Assembly (NCBI GenBank): GCA_964564865.1
Contig: CAZMDA010000003.1
Coordinates: 1-64,000, forward strand
From: RBG-16-66-20 sp964564865
GTDB lineage: Bacteria > Pseudomonadota > Gammaproteobacteria > Burkholderiales > SG8-39
DNA: 64,000 nucleotides
Direction: 5' to 3'
Both the position numbers and the translations under genes were made by a program. Shown here one piece after another: positions 7,610-15,707 of this stretch (positions within the stretch are counted from its first letter, which is position 1; each line of letters starts with the position of its first letter). A model generated the notes under the pieces. The model saw only the letters and a list, made by a program, of their open reading frames with translations. It ran no database searches and was not told the DNA's origin.

Positions 7610-8605
7610 ATGAACATGCCAACGAAGATGCGCGCCGTCGAGGTTCCCAAGCCCGGCGGTCCCGAAGCGCTGGTCCCGGGCGAGCGCCCGGTCCCGGTCC
7701 CGAAGCCGAACGAGATCCTAGTCAAGGTCGCCGCCGCGGGCGTGAACCGCCCGGACATCCTGCAGCGCATGGGCCTGTACCCGGTGCCGCCGGACGCCTC
7801 CGACCTGCCCGGCCTGGAGATCGCCGGCGAGGTCGCGGCCTGCGGGGCGTCGGTGACGATGTGGAAGCCCGGCGACCTGGTCTGCGCCCTGGTGCACGGC
7901 GGGGGCTACGCCGAATACTGCGTCGCGCCCGAAGTACAGGCGCTGCCGCTGCCGAAGGGATTGTCCATGGTGGAGGCCGCGGCGCTGCCGGAGACCTTCT
8001 TCACGGTCTGGTCCAATGTGTACGATCGTGCACATCTGGCGCCCGGCGAGACCCTGCTGGTGCAGGGCGGCAGCTCGGGCATCGGCACCACCGCGATCCA
8101 GCTGGCCGCGGCCATGGGCAACCGCGTCTTCGCCACCGCGGGCTCGGACGAGAAGTGCGCCGCCTGCGTGAGGCTGGGCGCGGAGAAGGCCTTCAACTAC
8201 CGCACCCAGGACTTCCTGGCCGAGGTGAAGGCCGCCACCGGCGGCAAGGGCGTCAACGTCATCCTGGACATGGTGGGCGGCGACTACGTGCCGAAGGAGC
8301 TGAAGTGCCTGGCCGACGACGGCCGGCTGGTGTTCATCGCCTTCCTGCGCGGGCCGAAGACCGAGCTCGACATCAACGAACTGATGCGCCGCCGCCTGAC
8401 CATGACCGGCTCGACGCTGCGGCCGCGGCCGGTCGCGTTCAAGGGTGCGATCGCGAAAAGCCTGCGCGAGAAGGTCTGGCCCCTGATCGAGGCCGGCCGG
8501 ATCAAGCCGGTGATCTACCGGACCTTCGCGCTGGCCGAGGCGCGCGAGGCGCACAAACTGATGGAAACCTCGCAGCACATCGGCAAGATCGTCCTCACCG
8601 TCTAG
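7610..8605 (+). CDS. NAD(P)H quinone oxidoreductase, PIG3 family
   Basis: 331-residue medium-chain dehydrogenase/reductase without the structural or catalytic zinc cysteines. It has the GroES-like N-terminal domain (AAGVNRPDILQRMGLYPVPP is characteristic of PIG3/TP53I3), GGGYAEYCV, and the Rossmann motif VQGGSSGIGTTAIQLA. It would reduce quinones or enones with NADPH in the cytosol. A TAGAAT box nine bases upstream suggests its own promoter. The 3' end overlaps the convergent LysR gene by 11 bases. Confidence 0.88.
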   Translation: MNMPTKMRAVEVPKPGGPEALVPGERPVPVPKPNEILVKVAAAGVNRPDILQRMGLYPVPPDASDLPGLEIAGEVAACGASVTMWKPGDLVCALVHGGGYAEYCVAPEVQALPLPKGLSMVEAAALPETFFTVWSNVYDRAHLAPGETLLVQGGSSGIGTTAIQLAAAMGNRVFATAGSDEKCAACVRLGAEKAFNYRTQDFLAEVKAATGGKGVNVILDMVGGDYVPKELKCLADDGRLVFIAFLRGPKTELDINELMRRRLTMTGSTLRPRPVAFKGAIAKSLREKVWPLIEAGRIKPVIYRTFALAEAREAHKLMETSQHIGKIVLTV

Positions 8606-9569
8606 CGCGGCGCGGCCGGTCCAGGTCCGGCTCCTGCGCCGCCTCGCCCTTCAGCCAGGCGAGGAACTCGTCCACCTCCCGCCGCCCCGCGGCGTGCGAG
8701 GACACGATCGCGAAATAGGCGCGCGCCGGGTCGGCGCGGCGCTCGAAAGGCTCCACCAGCTCGCCGGATTCGATCGCGCCCTGCACCAGCGGCGTGCGCC
8801 CGAGCGCGACGCCGTGCCCCGCGATCGCCGCCGGGATGATCTGGTCGTAGCCCGAGAAGAGCAGGCTGCCCGCGGGCTTCAGTTCCGTCAGGCGCTCGAC
8901 TTCCAGCCAGGTGCGCCAGTGCACCCACGGATGGCGGCCGTCGGGATCGTCGTACTGCAGCAGCACGTGGTGGCGCAGGTCCGCGGGCTCGCGCAAGGGC
9001 CGCTTCGGATCCTTCAGCAGCCTCGGGCTGCACACCGGGAACACGCGCTCGCCGAACAGCCTCACCGCGCCGGTGCCCGCCATCGCCGGCGGCCCGTGGC
9101 GGATGGCGATGTCCAGGCCGTCGCGCTCCAGGTCCAGCACCCGCGTGTCGGCGCTGATGCGAACGTCCACCTCCGGGTGGGTGCGCGTGAAGCTGCCCAA
9201 GCGCGGGATCAGCCAGAGCGAGGCCAGCGACTGCGTCGTCGTCACCGACAGCATGCGCCGGCCCGACAGCGCGCGCAGGCGGTCGGTCGCCGCGCGCATG
9301 GTCGCCAGCACCTGCGTCACCGACGGGTAGAACGCCTGGCCCGCGTCGGTCAGCGCGAGCGCGCGATGGCGGCGCTGGAACAGCGCCACGCCCAGCTGCT
9401 CCTCCAGCTCCTTCATCTGCCGGCTGACCGCGGACTGGGTGAGGTGCAGTTCCTCCCCCGCCTTGGTGAAGGACAGCAGCCGGGCCGCCGCCTCGAAGGC
9501 CTTCAGCAGGTCCAGCGACGGCAGGCGCTGGAGGGGGGCGCCGGGGGGGTTCTCCCTAGGCTCTCGCAT
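8595..9569 (-). CDS. LysR-family transcriptional regulator, GcvA-like
   Basis: 324 residues. The N-terminal winged helix-turn-helix (about 17-75: LDLLKAFEAAARLLSFTKAG, then LTQSAVSRQMKELEEQLGVALFQR) is the GcvA-type LysR pattern. The substrate-binding domain (about 105-310) includes SLASLWLIPRLGSF and DIAIRHGP. It is divergent from the small-protein/DUF2917 pair, with an ATTCTCA-N9-TGAGAAT inverted repeat right after its start, a sensible site for self-regulation and control of the neighbour. The first 12 residues are Pro/Arg rich and a later start is possible. The effector is unknown. Confidence 0.9.
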   Translation of the reverse strand: MREPRENPPGAPLQRLPSLDLLKAFEAAARLLSFTKAGEELHLTQSAVSRQMKELEEQLGVALFQRRHRALALTDAGQAFYPSVTQVLATMRAATDRLRALSGRRMLSVTTTQSLASLWLIPRLGSFTRTHPEVDVRISADTRVLDLERDGLDIAIRHGPPAMAGTGAVRLFGERVFPVCSPRLLKDPKRPLREPADLRHHVLLQYDDPDGRHPWVHWRTWLEVERLTELKPAGSLLFSGYDQIIPAAIAGHGVALGRTPLVQGAIESGELVEPFERRADPARAYFAIVSSHAAGRREVDEFLAWLKGEAAQEPDLDRPRRARR

Positions 9570-9574
9570 TACCG

Positions 9575-9597
9575 ATTCTCATGCATGTCCTGAGAAT
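9575..9597. promoter_or_regulatory. Inverted repeat ATTCTCA-N9-TGAGAAT, likely LysR operator
   Basis: Perfect seven-base arms separated by nine bases, centred between the divergent LysR gene (start 9569) and the 60-residue gene (start 9661). Size and place fit a LysR-type binding site. It would cover the promoter of the regulator. Confidence 0.6.
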
Positions 9598-9629
9598 ATA
9601 CCGTTTGAGTGCGGCGCAGCAAGGATGCA

Positions 9630-9641
9630 ACATGCGCATGT
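9630..9641. promoter_or_regulatory. 12-base palindrome ACATGCGCATGT
   Basis: Perfect palindrome eight bases before the Shine-Dalgarno of the 60-residue gene. It could be a second regulator half-site or a leader hairpin; nothing else supports a function. Confidence 0.3.
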
Positions 9642-9660
9642 CAACTGCAAGGAGATGACC

Positions 9661-9843
9661 ATGATGACACCGACCCTGGAAGACATCCGCGTCAACCCCG
9701 AAGTGCTGGGCGTGCTGCAGGCCCGCGCCCGCCGCGCCCGCGCCGAGGCGATGGGCAACCTGATCGTATCCCTGATCGAGGGCCTGCGTCAGCGCTTCGC
9801 GGCCAAGCCGGGCCTGGGCAACCTCACCGCCCGCATGGGCTGA
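9661..9843 (+). CDS. Hypothetical 60-residue protein
   Basis: Small basic helical protein starting MMTPTLEDIR, after a strong AAGGAG (9649-9654) six bases upstream. The middle (QARARRARAEAMGNLIVSLIEGLRQRF) is an Arg/Ala-rich amphipathic helix somewhat like DUF1127-type small proteins. It precedes a DUF2917 gene by 13 bases and is divergent from a LysR regulator, so the two small genes look like one regulated operon. Function is unknown. Confidence 0.6.
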   Translation: MMTPTLEDIRVNPEVLGVLQARARRARAEAMGNLIVSLIEGLRQRFAAKPGLGNLTARMG

Positions 9844-9856
9844 GGAGGGACGCGCC

Positions 9857-10084
9857 ATGACCCTCGAACTCGCCAACGCGGCCCTGCGGCTCGTCCGCGG
9901 CCAGACGCTCAAGCTGCGCGACAGCGCCGGCCATACCATCTGCGCCAGCGAAGGCGCGGTCTGGATCACCGAGGAGAACGGCCGCCAGGACGTGATCCTG
10001 CAACCCGGCGGCTGCTACCGCGTCGAGACGCCCGGGCTGACCGTGGTGCAGGCGTTCTCCGATAGCGCGGTGGTCTTGAACTGA
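9857..10084 (+). CDS. DUF2917 domain protein
   Basis: 75 residues matching DUF2917, a small beta-rich domain common in betaproteobacteria: LANAALRLVRGQTLKLRDSAG, then GAVWITEENGRQDVILQPGG and a hydrophobic end. The pattern resembles a mini cupin barrel but lacks metal-binding histidines. Ribosome site GAGGA lies before the ATG. It sits in an operon with the 60-residue gene, divergent from a LysR regulator. Function is unknown. Confidence 0.8.
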   Translation: MTLELANAALRLVRGQTLKLRDSAGHTICASEGAVWITEENGRQDVILQPGGCYRVETPGLTVVQAFSDSAVVLN

Positions 10085-10092
10085 ACTGAAGA

Positions 10093-10177
10093 CTGCGAAC
10101 GGGCGGAGTCGCGTCGCTTTTGCTCCTACCGAGCCGGGGCGACACCCTCCTCCTCCAACGGCTCCGCCCGTCCGCAG
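10093..10177. repeat. Large imperfect hairpin in the gap after the DUF2917 gene
   Basis: Arms 10093-10108 and 10162-10177 pair over 16 bases with one mismatch (CTGCGAACGGGCGGAG against CTCCGCCCGTCCGCAG). Pairing extends three more with a G-U pair. A possible inner stem GTCGC/GCGAC lies in the loop. There is no T-run after it, so it is not a classic intrinsic terminator. It may be a REP-like element or RNA structure. Confidence 0.5.
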
Positions 10178-10188
10178 GTTGTACCTCT

Positions 10189-10194
10189 TAGAAT
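10189..10194 (+). promoter_or_regulatory. -10 box TAGAAT before the SDR gene
   Basis: TAGAAT in the 142-base gap, 32 bases before the ATG at 10227. No clear -35 is seen. It begins 11 bases after the right arm of the large hairpin. Confidence 0.4.
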
Positions 10195-10226
10195 AGGGGC
10201 CCCGCTTCCCCTATCCGGATTTCGCC

Positions 10227-11102
10227 ATGTTCCAGGACGGCCTGCTCAAGGGCAAACGCATCCTCATCACCGGCGGCGGCACCGGCCTCGGCAAGGAAAT
10301 CGCGACGCAGTACCTGAAGCTGGGCGCCGAAGTCTGGCTGGCCGGCCGCCGCGGCGCGGTGCTCGATGCCACCGCGAAGGAGCTGATGGCCGCGCACGGC
10401 GGCAAGGTGGGCACCCATCCGGTGGACATCCGCGACGCGCAGGCGGTGGACGCGATGGTGCAGCGGATCTGGGACGAGTCAGGCCCGCTGACGGGCCTGG
10501 TCAACAACGCCGCCGGCAACTTCATCAGCCCGACCAAGGACCTGACGCCGAACGGCTTCAATGCCATCGCCAACATCGTGTTCCACGGCTCGTTCTACGT
10601 CACGCATGCCGTGGGCAGGCGCTGGATCGCCGGCGGCCACAAGGGCTCGGTGATCTCGATCCTGGTCACCTGGGTGCACACCGGCTCGCCGTACGTCGTG
10701 CCCTCGGCCATGTCCAAGGCCGGCTTGCACGTCATGACCAAGTCCCTCGCCGTGGAATGGGGCCGCTACGGCATCCGGCTCAATGCCATCGCCCCCGGCC
10801 CCTTCCCCACGGAAGGCGCCTCCAAGCGCCTGCGTCCCGGCGGCAGCTTCGAGGAGGCGAACGACCTCAATCCGATGCGCCGCGTGGGCCAGATGCCCGA
10901 ACTGCAGAACCTCGCCACCTTCCTGATGGCCGATGGCTGCGAGTGGCTGACAGGGGAAACCATCGCCATCGACGGCGCGGGCTACCTCGCCAACGGCGCC
11001 GGGTTCACCGGCCTGGACAAGCTCTCGGACGCGGACTGGGACAACATGCGCGCCATGATCAAGGCGCAGAACGACAAGGACCGCGCCGGACGCACCGCGT
11101 GA
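10227..11102 (+). CDS. Short-chain dehydrogenase, 2,4-dienoyl-CoA reductase-like
   Basis: 291 residues. NADP-binding motif is ITGGGTGLGKEIA (about 13-25) and NNAAGNF follows near 91. The C-terminal half aligns well by eye with human DECR1 (VVPSAMSKAG, VEWGRYGIR, APGPFPTEGA, a long C-terminal tail). Ser and Lys of the active site are kept, but the DECR1 catalytic Tyr199 position is Trp (LVTWVHTGS), so the exact reaction is uncertain. It likely acts on unsaturated acyl-CoA in beta-oxidation. The next gene overlaps its stop by four bases (GTGA). Confidence 0.75.
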   Translation: MFQDGLLKGKRILITGGGTGLGKEIATQYLKLGAEVWLAGRRGAVLDATAKELMAAHGGKVGTHPVDIRDAQAVDAMVQRIWDESGPLTGLVNNAAGNFISPTKDLTPNGFNAIANIVFHGSFYVTHAVGRRWIAGGHKGSVISILVTWVHTGSPYVVPSAMSKAGLHVMTKSLAVEWGRYGIRLNAIAPGPFPTEGASKRLRPGGSFEEANDLNPMRRVGQMPELQNLATFLMADGCEWLTGETIAIDGAGYLANGAGFTGLDKLSDADWDNMRAMIKAQNDKDRAGRTA

Positions 11103-12784
11103 CGACGACCGCGCCGAAGAAGATGGAGCCGCGCCCGGCGGCGACAATCCTGCTGCTGCGCGACGACCAGCACGGGCCGGAAGTGTTCATGCTCCAGCGC
11201 AACAAGGGCTCGGCCTTCCTGCCGGGGGCCTATGTGTTCCCCGGCGGCGCGCTGGATGCCTCCGACGGCGACGAGCGCGCCGCGCGGCGCGTGCGCGGCC
11301 TCACTGACGCCGAGGCGAGCGCGAAGCTGGGCCTCGCCTCGGGCGGCCTCGCCTACTGGATCGCCGCCGCGCGCGAATGCTTCGAGGAAGCCGGCATCCT
11401 GCTCGCGGTGGACGCGGCCGGCGCGCCGGTCGACCCGGCGCGGGTGGCCGCGCTGGAGCACCTGCGCGAGCCGATGAACGCGGGCACGGCGAAGTTCGCC
11501 GACCTGCTCGAGGCCGAGGACCTCTACATCCCGGCGCAGGAGATCGTGTACTTCAGCCACTGGATCACGGCGGCAGGGCGGCCGCGGCGCTTCAACACCC
11601 GCTTCTTCGTCGCGCGCGCGCCGCGCGACCAGGCCGGTGCGCACGACGACAGCGAGACCGTGCACAGCTTCTGGATCAGCCCGCGCGAGGCACTCGCGCG
11701 CCAGGAGCGCGGCGAGATCGAGATCATCTTCCCGACGCGCGTGTCGCTGTCGGACCTGGCGCGCTTCACCACCTCGGCGGCGGCGGTGGACCATGCCCGG
11801 AGCCTGGGCGACATCGAGGTGGACGCGGCGGTCTGGGCGCTCGACCACGAGGGCTCGGCGCGCCTGTTCCGCCGCGCCGACCCGCCGTACCACGAGATCC
11901 ACTGGAGCGACCCGGAGGAAACCGGCAAGACCTGCTTCGTCATCCAGCCCGGCGTGCCCAAACGGCTGGATGCGCGCGTCACGCGCCTCACCGCGCCCAA
12001 TCCCGGGGTCATGACCGGCCCCGGCACCAACTGCTACCTGGTCGGCGACGGCGACGCGCTGGCGGTGATCGACCCGGGCCCGCCGATCGACGAGCATGTG
12101 AAGCGCATCGCGGAGCTGGGGGCCGGGCGCATCCGCTGGATCCTGGTCACGCACACGCACGTGGACCACTCGCCGGCGGCGGCGCTGCTGAAGCGGCTCA
12201 CCGGCGCGCAGGTGCTCGGCCGCCCGCGCCCGGCGCACGGCAACCAGGACGCGAGCTTCGCGCCGGACCGGGTGCTGGAGCACGGCGAGCGCCTCGCCAT
12301 TCCCGGCGCGACGCTGCGCGCCATCCACACCCCGGGCCACGCCTCCAACCACCTGTGCTACATGCTGGAGGAGACGAAGATGCTCTTCACCGGCGACCAG
12401 GTGATGCAGGGCTCCACCGTGGTGATCAATCCGCCCGACGGCAACATGCTCGCCTACCTGGCGGCGCTGGAGGCGCTCGCCCGGGAGGACGCCGCGATCC
12501 TCGCCCCCGGGCACGGCTACCTCGTCGGCGCGCCGGAGAAGGAGATCCGGCGCCTGATCGCGCACCGCCTGGCGCGCGAGGCCAAGGTGACCGCCGCGCT
12601 TGCACGCCTGGGCGCGGCGACGCTGGAGGAACTGGTGCCCGCGGTCTACGACGACGTGCATCCCCGCATCCACCCGGTCGCGGCGCGCTCCCTGACCGCG
12701 CACCTCGAGAAACTCACGGCCGAAGGCGCGGTGCACGCCGCGGCGGGGCGCTACGCGCTGGTAAAATCCCCGTCCGCTGGCTAA
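11099..12784 (+). CDS. Fused NUDIX hydrolase and metallo-beta-lactamase-fold hydrolase
   Basis: 561 residues from GTG at 11099 (ATG at 11123 is an alternative). The NUDIX half (about 10-250) has FPGGALDASDGD and the box helix RECFEEAGI (92-100). The MBL half (about 300-520) has GPGTNCYLVGDGDALAVIDPG, the metal motif HTHVDH (352-357), HTPGHASNH, FTGDQVM and a final GHGYLV; it most resembles LACTB2-type hydrolases. Its tail has a winged-helix-like region. The NUDIX half could hydrolyse CoA or a nucleotide pyrophosphate, and the MBL half a thioester, phosphodiester or RNA. It is translationally coupled to the acyl-CoA SDR, which hints at CoA-ester metabolism. Confidence 0.8.
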   Translation: MTTTAPKKMEPRPAATILLLRDDQHGPEVFMLQRNKGSAFLPGAYVFPGGALDASDGDERAARRVRGLTDAEASAKLGLASGGLAYWIAAARECFEEAGILLAVDAAGAPVDPARVAALEHLREPMNAGTAKFADLLEAEDLYIPAQEIVYFSHWITAAGRPRRFNTRFFVARAPRDQAGAHDDSETVHSFWISPREALARQERGEIEIIFPTRVSLSDLARFTTSAAAVDHARSLGDIEVDAAVWALDHEGSARLFRRADPPYHEIHWSDPEETGKTCFVIQPGVPKRLDARVTRLTAPNPGVMTGPGTNCYLVGDGDALAVIDPGPPIDEHVKRIAELGAGRIRWILVTHTHVDHSPAAALLKRLTGAQVLGRPRPAHGNQDASFAPDRVLEHGERLAIPGATLRAIHTPGHASNHLCYMLEETKMLFTGDQVMQGSTVVINPPDGNMLAYLAALEALAREDAAILAPGHGYLVGAPEKEIRRLIAHRLAREAKVTAALARLGAATLEELVPAVYDDVHPRIHPVAARSLTAHLEKLTAEGAVHAAAGRYALVKSPSAG

Positions 12785-12811
12785 GATGGTCCGCAACAGG
12801 AGGAACGCGCC

Positions 12812-13075
12812 ATGAGCGACGACAAGACGATGAAGCTGGTCACCAACCTCGACCGCCCCGCGATCGAGGCGAAGCTCGCCCAGCTGAACGCCGCGGCCAA
12901 GGGCAAGGGCCTCGCGGACCTGGCGCAGCTCTTCTCCGGCGTCGAGGGCATGCCCAAGGCGGCGATCGAGCAGCGGGTGCACAACGCGCAGAAGTGGCTC
13001 GCCGGCAAGACCGAGCACGGCGACATCGCCGCGCTGCTCGACCTGGTGGAAATGAACCTCAAGAATCTCAAGTAG
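12812..13075 (+). CDS. Hypothetical 87-residue protein
   Basis: Not recognised. It has a strong ribosome site (CAGGAGGAAC, 12797-12806) and TAAAAT and TAAGAT boxes just upstream (12762, 12782) that could be its own promoter. Mostly helical: MKLVTNLDRPAIEAKLAQLN, a Lys/Gly turn, then LADLAQLFSGVEGMPKAAIE and QKWLAGKTEHGDIAALLDLV. Soluble, no signal peptide. It ends six bases before glutathione reductase, so the two may be coupled. Confidence 0.6.
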   Translation: MSDDKTMKLVTNLDRPAIEAKLAQLNAAAKGKGLADLAQLFSGVEGMPKAAIEQRVHNAQKWLAGKTEHGDIAALLDLVEMNLKNLK

Positions 13076-13081
13076 CACCCC

Positions 13082-14422
13082 CTGACGCAGGACTACGATC
13101 TCTTCACCATCGGCGGCGGCTCCGGCGGGGTTCGCGCCAGCCGCGTGTCCGCGTCCTACGGCGCCCGCGTCGGCATCGCGGAGTCCGGCCGCTTCGGCGG
13201 CACCTGCGTCAACGTCGGCTGCATCCCGAAGAAACTGTTCTCCTACGCCGCCCACTTCCACGAGGAGGTGAAGGACGCGGCCGATTTCGGCTGGACCACG
13301 CAGGCGCCCGAGTTCGACTGGGCCACGCTGCTCGCGAACAAGGACCGCGAGATCGCGCGCCTGAACGGCGTCTACGAGCGCATCCTCGCCAACAACAAGG
13401 TGGACATCCACCGCGGCCGCGCCACCGTGGTCGACCCGCACACCGTGGAAGTGAACGGCCGGCGCCATACGGCGAGGCATATCCTCGTCTGCACCGGCTC
13501 CTGGCCGGAGAAGCCGGCGATCCCCGGCGCGGAACTGGGCATCACCTCCAACGAGGCCTTCCACCTGGCGGAGCTGCCCTCGCGCGCGCTGGTGGTGGGC
13601 GGCGGCTACATCGCGGTGGAGTTCGCCTCGATCTTCAACGGCCTGGGCGTGGAGACGACGCTCGCCTACCGCGGCGCGCAGCTGCTGCGCGGCTTCGATT
13701 CCGACCTCGGCACGCGATTGGCCGAGGAGATGGCGAAGAAGGGCGTGAACGTCCGTCTCAAGGCCAACCCGGCGAAGCTGGAGCCCGGCATCAAGGTCAC
13801 GTTCGAGGACGGCGGCACCGACAGCTACGACCTGGTGCTGTTCGCCACCGGCCGCAAGCCCAACAGCGCCGGGATCGGGCTGGAGGCCGCGGGCGTGAAG
13901 CTCGCCGCCGACGGCGCCATCGCGGTCGACCGGTACTCGAAGACTTCCGTGGATTCCATCCACGCCATCGGCGACGTCACCAACCGCATCAACCTGACCC
14001 CGGTCGCCACCGCCGAGGCGATGTGGCTGGCAAGGACGCTGTTCCGCGACGAGCCGACGCCAGTGGACCACGAGAACGTGGCCACCGCGGTGTTCTCGCA
14101 CCCGAACGTCGCCACCGTCGGCCTGTCGGAGGCGCAGGCGCGCGAGCGCTTCGGCACGGTGGACGTCTACAAGACCGCTTTCCGGTCGCTCAAGCACACC
14201 ATGGGCGCGAGCGAGGAGAAGGTGTTCATGAAGCTGGTGGTCGATGCTGCAACGCAACGTGTGCTGGGCGCCCACATGATGGGCCCGGAAGCGGGCGAGA
14301 TCATCCAGGGCATCGCGATCGCCGTGAAGATGGGCGCCACCAAGGCCCAGTTCGACGCCACCATCGGCATCCATCCCACGGCCGCCGAGGAATTCGTTAC
14401 GATGCGCGAAAAATCCGGCTGA
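13082..14422 (+). CDS. gor: Glutathione-disulfide reductase with apparent CTG start
   Basis: 446-residue FAD/NADPH disulfide reductase. It has the N-terminal FAD motif DLFTIGGGSGGVRASR, redox cysteines 42 and 47 in GGTCVNVGCIPKK, the NADPH motif VVGGGYIAVEFASI, FATGRKPN, AIGDVT, and the C-terminal GIHPTAAEEF with the His/Glu pair. It reduces glutathione disulfide in the cytosol. Between the in-frame TAG (13073) and the FAD motif the only plausible initiator is CTG at 13082 (CTG ACG CAG GAC TAC). The GTG at 13145 would delete the FAD-binding loop. Coupling to the preceding small gene may help. A base-call error is the alternative. Confidence 0.85.
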   Translation: MTQDYDLFTIGGGSGGVRASRVSASYGARVGIAESGRFGGTCVNVGCIPKKLFSYAAHFHEEVKDAADFGWTTQAPEFDWATLLANKDREIARLNGVYERILANNKVDIHRGRATVVDPHTVEVNGRRHTARHILVCTGSWPEKPAIPGAELGITSNEAFHLAELPSRALVVGGGYIAVEFASIFNGLGVETTLAYRGAQLLRGFDSDLGTRLAEEMAKKGVNVRLKANPAKLEPGIKVTFEDGGTDSYDLVLFATGRKPNSAGIGLEAAGVKLAADGAIAVDRYSKTSVDSIHAIGDVTNRINLTPVATAEAMWLARTLFRDEPTPVDHENVATAVFSHPNVATVGLSEAQARERFGTVDVYKTAFRSLKHTMGASEEKVFMKLVVDAATQRVLGAHMMGPEAGEIIQGIAIAVKMGATKAQFDATIGIHPTAAEEFVTMREKSG

Positions 14423-14453
14423 CCGGGCCGGAAAAATCCGGCTGATCGAGCCG
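14408..14453 (+). repeat. Tandem 23-base duplication at the end of gor
   Basis: 14408-14430 and 14431-14453 match at 21 of 23 bases. The first copy encodes the last residues and stop of gor. The second lies downstream and forms the stem of the putative terminator. Confidence 0.65.
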
Positions 14454-14458
14454 GGTTT
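14431..14458 (+). terminator. Putative intrinsic terminator after gor
   Basis: Stem CCGGCT (14438-14443) and AGCCGG (14449-14454) with a five-base loop, extended by AAT/GTT to nine pairs with one wobble, then TTT. The T-run is short, so termination may be partial. Confidence 0.45.
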
Positions 14459-14504
14459 GACCTAGCGCAACCTGCGGCGCGGGCGCAGGTAAAGGATTGT
14501 CGGC

Positions 14505-15707
14505 ATGTTTTTCCAGGCGAACCTGGAACGCAAGCTGGCCGAGTTCGGCGCCCAGGGCGGGCTGCCCCTGGCAGTCGAGCTCTGGGATGGCCGCCGCATC
14601 GAGCTGGGCGAGCGCCCGACCGTCACCCTGCGCGTGCCGCGCGCGCCTGCGCTCAAGCGCCTCGCCAACCCGGATCTCGCCACCCTGGGCAAGGCCTACG
14701 TCGAGGGCGAGGTGGACCTGGAGGGCCCGATCGACGAGGCGCTGCGCGCCGCCGAGGTGCTGGCCCGTCGCTGGGGCAAGTCCGCGCTTGGCCGCCTGCC
14801 CCGCCTCGCACGCCACGACCGCAGGCGCGACGCGGACGCGATCCGCTTCCACTACGACGTCTCCAACGACTTCTACCGCCTCTGGCTGGACGAGCGCATG
14901 GTCTACTCCTGCGCCTATTACCGCGAAGGCGACGAGACGCTGGAAGCGGCGCAGGAAGCGAAGCTCGACCACATCTGCCGCAAGCTGCGCCTCGCGCCCG
15001 GCGAGCGCTTCCTCGACATCGGCTGCGGCTGGGGCGCCCTCGCGATGCACGCCGCCGGGCGCTACGGCGTGGACGCGACCGGCATCACGCTGTCGGAGAA
15101 CCAGCACGCGCTGGCGAACGAACGCATCCGCGCCGCCGGGCTGCAGGACCGCTGCCGCGTGCGGCTGCAGGACTACCGCGACCTCGCCGGCGACGGCGTG
15201 TTCGACAAGATCGCGTCGGTCGGCATGTTCGAGCACGTCGGGCTGAAGAACCTGCCGCTGTACTTCGCCACGATGCGCCGGCTGCTGGCGGACGGCGGGA
15301 TCGCGCTCAACCACGGCATCACCGCGGTGGACCCCGACAGCCGGGAGGTGGGTCTGGGCGCCGGGGAATTCGTCGAGCAGTATGTGTTCCCGCATGGCGA
15401 GCTGCCGCACCTGTCCCTGGTCCTGCGCGAGCTGTCCGCGGCCGGCCTGGAGGCGATGGACGTGGAGACCCTGCGCCTGCACTACGCCCGCACGCTGGCG
15501 GAGTGGTCGCGGCGCCTGGAGGCGAACCTGGGGGCGGCGCGCGCGCATGCCGGGGAGAAGCGCACCCGGATCTGGCGACTGTACCTCGCAGGGTGCGCCC
15601 ACGCCTTCGCGCAGAACTGGGTCACCATCCACCAGGTGCTCGCGGTGAAGTCCGCCGACCCGGCGCGCAACCCGCTGCCGTGGACGCGGGACTACATGTA
15701 CCGCTAG
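14505..15707 (+). CDS. cfa: Cyclopropane-fatty-acyl-phospholipid synthase
   Basis: 400-residue SAM-dependent methyltransferase of the CFA family, which adds a methylene to unsaturated phospholipid acyl chains at the membrane. It has the N-terminal lipid-binding part, then FHYDVSNDFYRLWLDERMVYSCAYY (about 124-148), the SAM loop FLDIGCGWGALA and SVGMFEHVGLKNLPLYF. It is the usual length for the enzyme. The start codon has no strong ribosome site (TTGTCGGC before ATG). It ends in a four-base overlap with the convergent TSUP permease. Confidence 0.93.
   Translation: MFFQANLERKLAEFGAQGGLPLAVELWDGRRIELGERPTVTLRVPRAPALKRLANPDLATLGKAYVEGEVDLEGPIDEALRAAEVLARRWGKSALGRLPRLARHDRRRDADAIRFHYDVSNDFYRLWLDERMVYSCAYYREGDETLEAAQEAKLDHICRKLRLAPGERFLDIGCGWGALAMHAAGRYGVDATGITLSENQHALANERIRAAGLQDRCRVRLQDYRDLAGDGVFDKIASVGMFEHVGLKNLPLYFATMRRLLADGGIALNHGITAVDPDSREVGLGAGEFVEQYVFPHGELPHLSLVLRELSAAGLEAMDVETLRLHYARTLAEWSRRLEANLGAARAHAGEKRTRIWRLYLAGCAHAFAQNWVTIHQVLAVKSADPARNPLPWTRDYMYR

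Noticed and set aside
10982..14445. Very long open frames on both strands here (over 1000 codons)
   Set aside because: They are Arg/Pro/Gly-rich shadows of the SDR, NUDIX-MBL and gor frames. High G+C makes stops rare; no motif or homology is visible.
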